A stretch of DNA of 64,000 bases, taken from the NCBI GenBank assembly GCA_038277395.1, contig CM076196.1, forward strand, positions 25,985,260 through 26,049,259, in the 5' to 3' direction. The translations under genes were made by a program, and so were the position numbers. Position 1 is the stretch's first letter. Each line of letters begins with the position of its first letter. A model generated the notes under the pieces. That model was not told where the DNA came from, searched no databases, and was given only the letters and a program-made list of their open reading frames with translations. The DNA is from Dryocosmus kuriphilus. Lineage: Eukaryota > Arthropoda > Insecta > Hymenoptera > Cynipidae. Positions 10,399-21,029 of the stretch are shown here, in pieces.

Positions 10399-10500
10399 CT
10401 GGATATTATTTCAATATCACTTGAAGTTGTCGTCTCCAATTCATCTCCGGACGTGTGGCCACTAGTTTGATCCGATCCAATTTTTACTAAGTCCGATCGA
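10399..10500 (-). CDS. TMF1: TMF1-like exon 2, internal
   Basis: This 102-base exon was found from the sequence; it is too short for an ORF scan. It reads RSDLVKIGSDQTSGH, then TSGDELETTTSSDIEIIS. The SDIEI motif corresponds to the TSDIEV segment ahead of the coiled coil in vertebrate TMF1. The acceptor is TTGATTGCAG before 10500 and the donor is AG|GTACAG at 10398. A second donor, GTATGC at 10392, would add two codons in the same phase. Both flanking phases are consistent: the AG at the end of exon 1 joins T here, and the AG here joins T of exon 3. It is isolated between two very long repeat-filled introns. Confidence 0.75.
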
Positions 10501-10559
10501 CTGCAATCAAAAATAATATTATTAACAATGGTAATTACTATAATTATTATTATATAATT

Positions 10560-13500
10560 ATTTCAGAAAAATATATCAGTTGAATGGTCAAAAAAAAAAA
10601 AAAAATTAATTATCAAACAAAAATAGTTGAATTTCCGTATTTTTAACAAAAAATGTAACAGTTAAAGATTTAAAACAAAATATTTTTATTTTAAGTTATA
10701 AAAAAGTTAAATTTTTAACAAAAAAAGTGAACTTTAAATTAAAAAACAGTTATGCTTTCAACAACAGAAAATTAATTTTCAACGGAATGGTTCAATTTTT
10801 AAATAAAAAAGGACCAATTTTTAACAAAATAGTTGAATTTTCAACTAAAAAAGACGAATTTTCAAACGAAAATGTTCCATAGTTGAATATTCAACCAAGG
10901 AAACATAATTTTTTAACCAAAGATGCTATTTTCACAAAATATTTTCATTTCCCAAAAAAAAAGTAAAATTTTCAATTAAAAAATATTAATCCTTAAACAA
11001 AAATAATTAAATTTTCAACCATGAAAGATGAATATATTCTCAAACAAAAATTTTATAGTTGACTTCTGAACAAAAACATATTATTTTTCCAACAAAACAG
11101 TTAAATTTTCAACTAAACGAATTATATCTTAACTAAAAAAGATGGATTCTTAACCAGAAATAGAAAAGCTACATTTTGAACAAAAAATATTTGAGTTTTC
11201 AACCAAAAAAGTGCATTTTTAATCACAAATAGTTATATTTTCAACCAAAAATGTTGAAACAATGGAACAGCTAAATTCTGGACAAAAAAAAATAATTTTG
11301 AACCAAAAATAGTTGAATTATCAAGCCAAAAAAGAAATTCTCAATAAAAGAGTTCAATTTCCACCCAAGAAAGATGAATTTAAGAAAACTGATTTTCAGC
11401 CGTACACTTGAACTTTGAACCAAACATGATTTTTCCACCAAAGATGAATTTTTGACAAAATCGGTGAATTTCCAAAAAAAAAGTTCAATTTTTAACTAAA
11501 AAAGATGATTTCGAAAACAAAAATGAAATAGTTAAATTTGCGCCAAAAATGTAAAACCATAACAGCTAAATTTTTCACAAAAAGATTAATTCTGAACCAA
11601 AAATATTTGAATTTTCAATTTAGAAAAAAAATTAACTTTCTAACAAAATATTAAATTTTTTCATCAAGAAAGTTACATTTCCAAACAAAAAAATGGACTT
11701 TTAATCAAAATGTTACATTTTCAACAAGAAAAATATTATTTTTCAACGGAAAGTAAAATTGTTTACAGAAAACAACCAATTTTTGACATAATAGTTGGAT
11801 TAGCAACCCAAAAAAAGAAATTTTGAATAAAACATTTGAATTTATACACAAGAAAGATGAATTTAAAAAAAAATTGATTTTCAGCCAAAAAGTTGAGTTT
11901 CAAAAATAATATTTAAATTTTCAACTAAAAAAAGATAAATTCTCAACCAAAACTGGAACAGCTAAATTTTGTACAAAAAGTATTCATTTTGAACCAAAAA
12001 TAGTTGAATTTTAAACCAAAAACGTGGATTTTAATTTTAAAAAATAGTTGTTTTCAACCAAAAATTTAAAAAAATGGAACAGCTAAATTCTGGACAAAAA
12101 AAAATAATTTTGAACCAAAAATCGTTGAATTATAAACCCAAAAAATAAATTACAAAATTTGAAACAATAACAGCTAAATTTTTCACAAAAAGATTAATTC
12201 TGCAACAAAAATATTTGAATTTTGAATTTAAAAAAAAAAAATAACTTTCAAAAAAAATATTAAATTTTTTCATCAACAAAGTTACATTTTCAAACAAAAA
12301 AAAATGATTTTTTAATTTTAAGAAGTTATATTTACAATAAGAAAATATTATTTTTAAATGTAAAAGTAAAATTGTTTACTGAAAACAACCAATTTTTGAC
12401 AAAATAGTTGAATTAGCAACCCAAAAAAAGAAATTTTCAATAAAACATTTGAAATTTCTACACAATAAAGATGAATTTAAAAAAAAATTGATTTTCAGCC
12501 AAAAAGTTGAGTTTCAAAAATAATATTTAAATTTTCCACTAAAAAAAGATAAATTCTCAACCAAAACTGAAACAGCTAAATTTTGTACAAAAATTATTCA
12601 TTTTGAACCAAAAATAGTTGAATTTTAAACCAAAAACGTGGATTTTAATTTTAAAAAATAGTTGTTTTCAACCAGAAATTTAAAAAAATGGAACAGCTAA
12701 ATTCTGGACAAAAAAAGAATAATTTTGAACCAAAAATAGTTGAATTATAAAACAAAAAAGTGAATTTTTAACAACAAAAAATAGTTATATTTTCAACCAA
12801 AAATTTAAAAAAATAAAAGAGCTAAATTCTGGGCAAAAAAAATAACTTTGAACCAAAAGTAGTTGAATTATTAACTCAAAAAAGCACTCCTCAATAAAAG
12901 TGTTGAATTTCCACCCAAGAAAGATGAATTTTAAAAAATTGATTTTCACCCGAACACTTGTACTTTGAGCCAAACATGATTTTCCAACCAAAGATGAATT
13001 TTTGACAAAATCGGCGAATTTCCAAAAAAAAGTTCCATTTTTAGCTAAAAAAGATGATTTCTAAACCAAAAATGAAATAGTTAAATTTGCGCCACAAATT
13101 TAAAGCAAACAGCTAAATTTTTGACAAAAAAAATTAATTGTGAACAAAAATATTTGAATTCTCAATTTAAAAAAAAAAATTATCTTTCAAACAAAATATT
13201 TAATTTTTTCATCAAGAAAGTTAGATTTTCAAACAAAGAAATGAATTTTTAATCAAAAAGTTATATTTTCAACAAGAAAATATTATTTTTCAACGCAAAA
13301 AAGATCAATTTTCAACAAAATAGTTGAATTAGGAACGCAAAAAAGGAAATTTTCAATAAAAGATTTAAATTTCTACACCAGAAAGATGAATTTAAAAAAA
13401 TTTATTTTCAGCCGAACAGTTGAATTTTTAATAAAAAAAAATGATTTTCCAACGAAAGATGGATTTTTAACAAAATCGTTGAGTTTAAAAAATAATATTA

Positions 13501-16500
13501 AAATTTTCAACTAAGAAAGAAAAAATCTCGACCAAAACTGGAACAGTTAAATTTTTTCCAAAAAATATTAATTTTGAACCAAAAATTGTTGAGTTTTAAA
13601 ACAAAAAAGTGCATTTTTAACAAACAAAAAAAATAGTTATATTTTCAACCAAAAAATGTTAATAAATGGAAGAGCTAAATTCTGGAAAAAAAAAAATAAT
13701 TTTGAACCAAAACTAGTTGAATTATCAACTCAAAAAGAAATTCTAAATAAAAGGGTTGAATTTCCACCCAAGAAAGATGAATTTTAAAAAATTGATTTTC
13801 AGCCGAGCAGTTGAATTTTTAATAAGAAAAAAGATTTTTCAACGGAAGATGGATTTTTAACAAAACTGTTGAATTTAAAAAATAATATTTAAATTTTCAA
13901 CTAAAAAATATGAATTCTCACAGCTAAATTTTTTCCAAAAAATATTAATTTTCAACCAAAAATAGTTGAATTTTAAAACAAAAAAGTGAATTTTTAACAA
14001 AAAAAAAATAGTTATATTTTCAACCAAAATTTTAAAAAATGGAACAGCAAAATTCTGGACAACAAAAATAATTTTGAACCAAAAATAGTTGAATTATAAA
14101 CCCAAAAAAGGAATTCTCAATAAAAGAGTTGAATTTCCATCCAAAAAAGATGAATTTAAAAAAACTGATTTTTAGCCGAACAGTTGAACTTTGAACTAAA
14201 CATGATTTTTCAACCAAAGATGAATTTTTGAGAAAATCGGTGAATTTCCCAAAAAAAGTTAAACTTTTAACTAACAAAGCTGATTTCTAAACCAAACATG
14301 AAATAGTTAAATTTGCGCCAAAAATTTAAAACAAACAGCTAAATTTTTGACAAAAAAGATTAATTGTGAACAAAAATATTTAAATTTTCAAATAAAAAAA
14401 AATTAACTTTCAAACAAAATATTTAATTTTTTCATCAAGAAAGTTACATTTTCAAAGAAAAAAAATGAATTTTTAATAAAAAACCGTTATATTTTCAACA
14501 AGAAAATATTATGTTTCAACGGAAAAGTTAAACTTTTTACTGAAAAAAATTAATTTTCAATAACATAGTTGAATTAGCAACCCAAAAAAGGAAATTTTCA
14601 ATAAAAGATTTAAATTTCTACACAAGAAAGATGAATTTTAAAAAATTGATTTTCAGCCGAACAGTTGACTTTTTAATAAAAAAAATGATTTTTCAAAAAT
14701 GAAACAGTTCAATTTGAGTCAAAATTTAAAACAAACAGCTAAATTTTTGACAAAAAAGATTAATTATGAACCAAAAATATTTGAATTTCCAACCAAAAAA
14801 AAAAAAATTTACTTTCAAACAAAGTATTTAATTTTTCCATCAAGAAAGTTACATTTTCAAAAAAAAAAAAAAAAAATTAATTTTTAATTATTTTTCAACG
14901 AAAAAAAGACCAGTTTTCAACAAAATAGTTAAATTAACAACCAAAGAAAGAAATTTTCAATAAAAAGTTTGAATTTTTACACAAGAAAGATGGATTTTCA
15001 AAAAAAAATTGATTTTCAGCAAAAAGGTTCAATTTTTAACAAAAAAAAAAAAAACGATTTTTCAACGAAAGTGAATTTTTAACAAAACTGTTGAATTTAA
15101 AAAATATTTAAATTTTCAACTAAAAAATATGAATTCTCAACCAAACTTGGAACAGCTAAATTTTGTACAAAAAGTATTCATTCTAAACCAAAAAAGTGAA
15201 TTTTTAATCAAAAATAGTTATATTTTCAACCAAAAATTTAAAAAAATGGAAGAAAGTTGTGGATAAAAAAAAATAATTTTGAACCAAAAATAGTTGAATT
15301 ATCAACTCAAAAAGAAATTCTAAATAAAAGGGTTGAATTTCCACCCAAGAAAGATGAATTTAAAAAAATTGATTTTCAGCCGAACAGTTGAATTTTTAAA
15401 AAAAAAAAGATTTTTCAACGGAAGATGGATTGTTAACAAAACTGTTGAATTTAAAAAATAATATTTAAATTTTCAACTAAAAAAGATGAATTCTCACAGC
15501 TAAATTTTTTCCAAAAAAGATGAATTTAAAAAAATTGATTTTTAGCCGAACAGTTGAACTTTGAACTAAACATGATTTTTCAACCAAAGATGAATTTTTG
15601 ACAAAATCGGTGAATTTCCCAAAAAAATTTAAACTTTTCACTAACAAAGATGATTTCTAAACCAAACATGAAATAGTTAAATTTGCGCCAAAAATTTAAA
15701 ACAAACAGCTAAATTTTTGACAAAAAAGATTAATTGTGAACAAAAATATTTAAATTTTCAAATAAAAAAAAATTAACTTTCAAACAAAATATTTAATTTT
15801 TTCATCAAGAAAGTTACATTTTCAAAGAAAAAAAATGAATTTTTAATAAAAAACCGTTATATTTTCAACAAGAAAATATTATGTTTCAACGGAAAAATTA
15901 AACTTTTTACTGAAAAAGATTAATTTTCAACAACATAGTCGAATTAGCAACCCAAAAAAGGAAATTTTCAATAAAAGATTTAAATTTCTACACAAGAAAG
16001 ATTCATTTTTAAAAATTGATTTTCAGCCGAACAGTTGAATTTTTAATAAAAAAAATGATTTTTCAAAAATGAAATAGTTCAATTTGCGTCAAAATTTAAA
16101 ACAAACAGCTAAATTTTTGACAAAAAAGATTAATTATGAACCAAAAATATTTGAATTTCCAACTAAAAAAAAAAATTTACTTTCAAACAAAGTATTTAAT
16201 TTTTCCATCAAGAAAGTTACATTTTCAAAAAAAAAAAAAAAAAAAAATTAATTTTTAATTATTTTTCAACGAAAAAAAGACCAGTTTTCAACAAAATAGT
16301 TGAATTAACAACCAAAGAAAGAAATTTTCAATAAAAAGTTTGAATTTTTACACAAGAAAGATGGATTTTCAAAAAAAAAATTGATTTTCAGCAAAAAGGT
16401 TCAATTTTTAACAAAAAAAAAAAACGATTTTTCAAAAAAAATGAATTTTTAACAAAACTATTGAATTTAAAAAATATTTAAATTTTCAACTAAAAAATAT

Positions 16501-16770
16501 GAATTCTCAACCAAACTCGGAACAGCTAAATTTTGAACAAAAAGTATTCATTCTAAACCAAAAAAGTGAATTTTTAATCAAAAATAGTTATATTTTCAAC
16601 CAAAAATTTAAAAAAAAAATGGAACAGCTAAATTCTGGACAAAAAAAGAATAATTTTGAACCAAAAGTAGTTGAATTATCAACCCAAAAAATAAATTCTC
16701 AATAAAAGAGTTGAATTTCCACCCAAGAAAGATGAGTTTTAAAAAAAAAAAATTATTTTCAACCAATTCT
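10560..16770. repeat. 6.2-kb AT minisatellite in TMF1 intron 1 (A-rich orientation)
   Basis: Units such as AAAATAGTTGAATTTTCAAC and CAAAAAAGATGAATTTTCAA repeat with heavy drift. This is the reverse complement of the arrays at 6520-8995 and 24600-26500. Longer blocks are duplicated within it: about 11560-12050 against about 12170-12660 (shift near 609 bases), and 14150-15200 against 15520-16570 (shift 1370 bases). No gene is seen. Confidence 0.85.
14150..16570. repeat. Recent 1370-bp tandem duplication inside the minisatellite
   Basis: The block beginning near 14150 recurs near 15520 with very few differences. For example, the phrase around ATGAAACAGTTCAATTTG at 14699 matches ATGAAATAGTTCAATTTG at 16069. 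Differences are mostly lengths of A runs. The near-identity contrasts with the strong drift of single units, so this is a young segmental duplication. Confidence 0.75.
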
Positions 16771-16774
16771 CACT

Positions 16775-17345
16775 CAATTCTTTGAAAATGTTTGAAATTT
16801 GGATTCACTAAAAATTTTATTTCTTTGAACTCCTTCAAATTTCCTTCTTTGTCAAATTACTTATAAATCGCTTGAAATATTTTACTTTTTTCTGTAATCC
16901 CTCTAAATGATTTTAAATCCCTCAAAATCAAATATCCTTTAAAATCCTATGACTTTAAATCTTATAAAATTCCTTTAAAATTTTAACTTTGGATTCATTA
17001 AAAATCTTATTTGTTTGAAATCCTTGGAGATCCTACAAAATTTCTCGATCCTGTGAAATCATTAAAAATTGCTTGAATAAGTTCCCTTAAAATCTTTGAA
17101 ATTCTCTGAAATTACCTTCAATATTGTGAAATGTTTTGAAATCCCCTAAAATCTTTAAAAACCTTTAAATTGAAATACCCTCATATTCCTTGTATTCACA
17201 GGTATTCCATATTTCCAAGTATTTTAAAGTACTCTAAAGTACAAGAAATTGTAAATATTTGGAGATTTCAAGCCTTTCACAAAAGCTTAAGAAATTTCAA
17301 AAGATTCAAAATATTTCAAGCATTTCCATTTAAAACTACTTTAAG
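16775..17345. repeat. Degenerate TTGAAATCCTTTAAAATC array
   Basis: A second simple-sequence type fills the intron end next to exon 1. Drifted copies of TTGAAATCC and CTTTAAAATC alternate. No coding signal is visible up to the exon 1 donor. Confidence 0.55.
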
Positions 17346-17366
17346 GAATAATTTTTGAAATGTCAC

Positions 17367-18972
17367 CTTTCAGAAGAAATAGGTGAATTATCACGTGGAA
17401 CTTCCATGCAGTGTCTTTCCGTATCGCTATTATCGCTTTTATCGCTTTTTTCGTACATGGCATCAGCCAACATAGATTTGACATAAGAACTCGCGGTCAG
17501 AGGTGCCTCGGTGATTTTTGGCTCAGTAGAAGCTACGGTAGCATTGTCTTCAGAACTGCTTTCAATCAAAGTTCCTTCGCAACTCGAATCAGTCAACATC
17601 AAATACTGGTCCGGACCTTCAGGATTTTCAGTCTTTGAATTCTGCACAGTTTCCGGCTCAGGTGGTTCTATCGTCGAGCTTTTCAGCTGTTCAAAGGGAT
17701 CCAATTCGGAAATACTTTTAGCAGATTCAAGAAGACATTCAATTTCAGTCTTCCTAATCGGCTGCGTTGTTATCGGCTCGAGTGGCAAATGCAAATTATG
17801 TTTCCCTTTTATAGAATCCAGACTTACATTCAACGGATACTCTGAGCTGGAGTTCATATCTTTGGCTTCTACTTGCTGAAGCGACTCCATTACGGTCATA
17901 ACTGTACTTTCAGAAGCCGAGGTGTAGGAATCTTCAGCCAAACTAATTTCATCCGCTTCGTCAACATCAGGAACCATTTTAACATTATCTGGTGAAATTT
18001 TATTTGTAGCTTCTGAGTCTTTTGGTGCTGATGTAGGAAAGCTTTCGTCTTTGCTTCTACTTTCAGAAAAGGAACTAGTTTTCGCTTCTTCGATAGGAGA
18101 CTCGTAAGGAGAGATGTCGGAAGACGATACATTTTCTAAAATATCGATAGAAGCTTCTGTTGGTGACAAAAAGGGACTGTCGCTTTTCCAGTCACCTAAA
18201 ACTTCGACGGAACTTGGAGAAGTCACAGAACTGTCAGGCAAGACCTCAACTGATTCGGAATGAAATTTTGGACCTGGAAAAGAAGGACTTGACTGACTGA
18301 CTGAATTTATTTCTGATTCGGGAGTCGTTGTGCAATCTGTACTCGGTTGGGATCCAAGAATCTCAACGCTTTCCGAACTTCTCTTGTCGCTTTCACAAGA
18401 AATCACAGATATTCTTTTTAACTCCTTGGCTTGTAATTCAGTTTTAAGATCCCTCTTTTCAAAACTGGGTTCGCTATCCTTTTCTCAATTTCTGATTCTT
18501 CCAAAGCTGGATTGAATTTGGACGTTGATGGGGTTTCGCTAGAAGTGGAGTCTTCACTTTTTGAACTGGAATTACAAGATTCGCTGACTAAGCTTTCAGG
18601 AACGGATAGAGAAGAAGGAACGCGTTGTTCAACATCGTCTTCTGGGGATTCTTGAAAGGATTTAGAGTGTTTCATGATTTTTAGTCTATCAACGCCCTTC
18701 GGGTTTTCGAAAAACGATCCAGTAAAACTTCCCCATATGCTGGTTTCTTGCTTTTGACTAGGTAAATCTGCTTTTTCTTCTGATGTTTCTTCATTTTTCA
18801 GTCCCCAAGTTTCAAAGAAGTCGGCCATGTCAGCCGAAGGTGCTTGCGTCGCCTTTTGTTCTTCATCTTTGATGTCCAGGGCCTTGTCTATTGTCTTTTG
18901 GGCTTCCTTGAGTGCGGACTTTGCCAGGCTAGCAAATCCCGAGGCGTCGAACCAACTCATTGTTCCTCATAT
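17367..18972 (-). CDS. TMF1: TMF1-like exon with the start codon (N-terminal ~531 residues), one frame break
   Basis: The start at 18960 reads MSWFDASGFASLAKSALKEA, the conserved TMF1 N-terminus, followed by KTIDKALDI. The rest is long, acidic and Ser/Thr-rich, as in TMF1 (a Golgi golgin also called ARA160). The repeated SVEVL/SVDIL-like motifs are typical of this region. The exon starts at 18972 after a TTTGCAG acceptor, so a 5'UTR exon should exist upstream. It ends at donor AG|GTGACA (17367/17366). The frame changes once, at the four T of 18480-18483. The protein reads ..EESEIE in one frame and continues KDSEPSFEKRDLKTELQAKE in the next. One more base in that run would restore the frame, so a sequencing or assembly error is likely. 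Confidence 0.85.
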
Positions 18973-19228
18973 CTGCAAATTTTAAAGAATGTTTTTTAAA
19001 ATTACTCGAGACTGGATTTAAACAATCTGAAGTTCTTCAATTTCGAAATAGGAAGGAAAAAGAAGGCAACCTCCAAACCCCCTTCCTTCTTTTTCCCTCG
19101 TCTTTTTTATTTTTATTTTTAAAATCTTAAAAATTTTATTTTTCAATTTTAAATTAATTTTAATTTAATTATTAATCTTAAAACTCAAAATAATTTATAA
19201 ATTTTATTCAAATATATATGTAGGCATA
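18973..19228. other. Sequence just upstream of TMF1 coding exon, with a Penelope-LTR scrap
   Basis: This should be the 3' end of a 5'UTR intron of TMF1. Bases 19045-19110 (AAGAAGGCAACCTCC, CCCCCTTCCTTCTTTTTCCC) resemble the terminal repeat of the Penelope-like element at 31750-31815, so a small piece of that repeat is embedded here. The rest is plain AT-rich DNA. Confidence 0.5.
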
Positions 19229-21019
19229 CAGGGTGGCACAAAAGTATGGAAACCCCTGAATAACTCATCAGGAATGAATTTTTTTTGAAAAATATTCAAT
19301 ACAAAAGTTTTAGAATTTTTCCCTGGCTATTCAATGAAGACCTTGGTTTGACATTGACCATGACCTTGAAGGTCATATCAAGGTCAAATTAAATTTTTTA
19401 AATGGAAAGCCCCATTTTTTATTGCGGATTTGGAAAGAGCAGGAAATTTTACGTTAAAGTATGACCTTGAACATGATCTTCAAGGTCATTCCAAGGTTAA
19501 ACTTGTTTTTTCAAATGGGAAAACCTTTCAATTTTTTAAATGGGAAGCCCCATTTCTTATTGCGGATTTAGAAAGAGCAGGAAATTTTACGTTCAATTAT
19601 GAGCTTGACTTTCAAGGTCATTCCAAGGTCAAACTTGTTTTTCCAAATGGAACCCCTATTTTTCATTGTGGATATGGAAAGAGCAGGAAACTTTATCTTC
19701 AAGTTTAACCTTGAACATGACCTTCAAGGTCATACCAAGGTCACACTTGTTTTTTTTTCAAATGGGAATCCCTATTTTTTATTGCATAATCATGCTCTTG
19801 GGCATGAACCAGGCTTTCAAGGTCATTTTAAAAAGATTTTTTCAAGAATTTAAAAAAAAAATCCAGCCACTGTAGCGTACCTCCTAGTGATTCCAGTCAG
19901 TTAAGGCAAGGCTAAAGTTCCCGGCCAGTTAAGACAAGGCTAACGATCCCAGTCAGTTAAGGCAAGGAGATGGTCCATTCAGTTAAGGCAAGGAGATGGT
20001 CCATTCAGTTAAGGCAAGGCTAACGATCCCAGTCAGTTAAGGCAAGGAGATGATCCGTCCAGTTAAGACAAGGCTAACGTTCCCTGCCATTTAAGGCAGG
20101 GCTTACAACCTGTGTTCAAAATGTTCTCCACCAAAATCCTGGCAGATTCCTAGACGGAAATAAAAATTTTCTATCGCACTCCTTATCATATCACGTGTAA
20201 TATCAGCGCAAGCACTGACTATTTTTTGTCTAAGATCTTCTAAATCTCGTGGGTTTCCATTTGAAAAAACAAGTGTGACCTTGGAATGACCTTGACGGCC
20301 ATGGTCAAGGTTAAACTTAAAGATAAAATTTCCTGCTCTTTCCACATCCACAATGAAAAATAGGGGTTCCCATTTGAAAAAACAAGTTTGAACTTAGAAT
20401 GACCTTGAAGGATATGGTCAAAGACATGATCAAATTGAACGTAAAATTTCCTGCTCTTTCCAAATCAGCAATAAAAAATGCGGCTTCCCATTTAAAAAAT
20501 TGAAAAGGGTTCCCATTTGAAAAAAACAAGTTTGACCTTGGAATGACCTTGAAGGTCATGGTCAAAGACATGGTCAAGGTCATACTTGAACGTAAAATTT
20601 CCTGCTCTTTCCGAATCCGCAATAAAAAATGGGGCTTACCATTTAAAAAATTTATTTCTCCCAAATTCCTTAATGCCCGAAATTTAAAATTGTCGAAATT
20701 CAAAATTGTCGATATTTAAAATTAACGAAAATGAATATTGAATTAAAAAATAAAATATTTAATTTATTTATTAATTAATGGGACTAATAAAAAATAACGC
20801 AAAAATAAATACTACATAAATAAACGGAAAAGAAAATTGACGAAAATAAAAATTGACGAATTATAAAATTTTCGAAATTTAAAATAAAAAATATCAAGGT
20901 CAAAGAGGTCGTCATTGAATAGCCAGGGAAAAATCCTAGAACTTTAGTATTTCATATTTTTCAAAAAAAATCATTCCTGATAAGTTATTCAAGGGTTTCC
21001 ATACTTTTGTGCCAGCCTG
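19229..21019. mobile_element. Foldback Tc1-type element with TCAAGGTCA arrays, copy 2
   Basis: The termini CAGGGTGGCACAAAAGTATG and the inverted CATACTTTTGTGCCAGCCTG are flanked by TA (19227-19228 and 21020-21021). The interior is again an inverted arrangement of units with TGACCTTGA/TCAAGGTCA. It contains an expanded central minisatellite (19880-20100) and, unlike copy 1, an inserted block of AATTCG-type satellite (20640-20890). It lies about 260 bases upstream of the TMF1 start-codon exon. Confidence 0.75.
19880..20100. repeat. CAGTTAAGGCAAGG minisatellite
   Basis: About seven copies of a unit near 30-35 bases contain CAGTTAAGGCAAGGCTAACG or AGTTAAGGCAAGGAGATGG. Copy 1 of the element has only two such units, in the opposite orientation (9705-9765), so the array expanded here. 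Confidence 0.75.
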
Positions 21020-21029
21020 TATAAATAAA

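Noticed and set aside
6520..16770. Possible CRISPR array from regular AT repeats
   Set aside because: The units are degenerate, there are no unique spacers of fixed length and no cas genes, and the genome is eukaryotic. It is a minisatellite.
17411..17879. Plus-strand frames over the TMF1 exon
   Set aside because: They are antisense to a conserved coding exon and show no splice or family signal.
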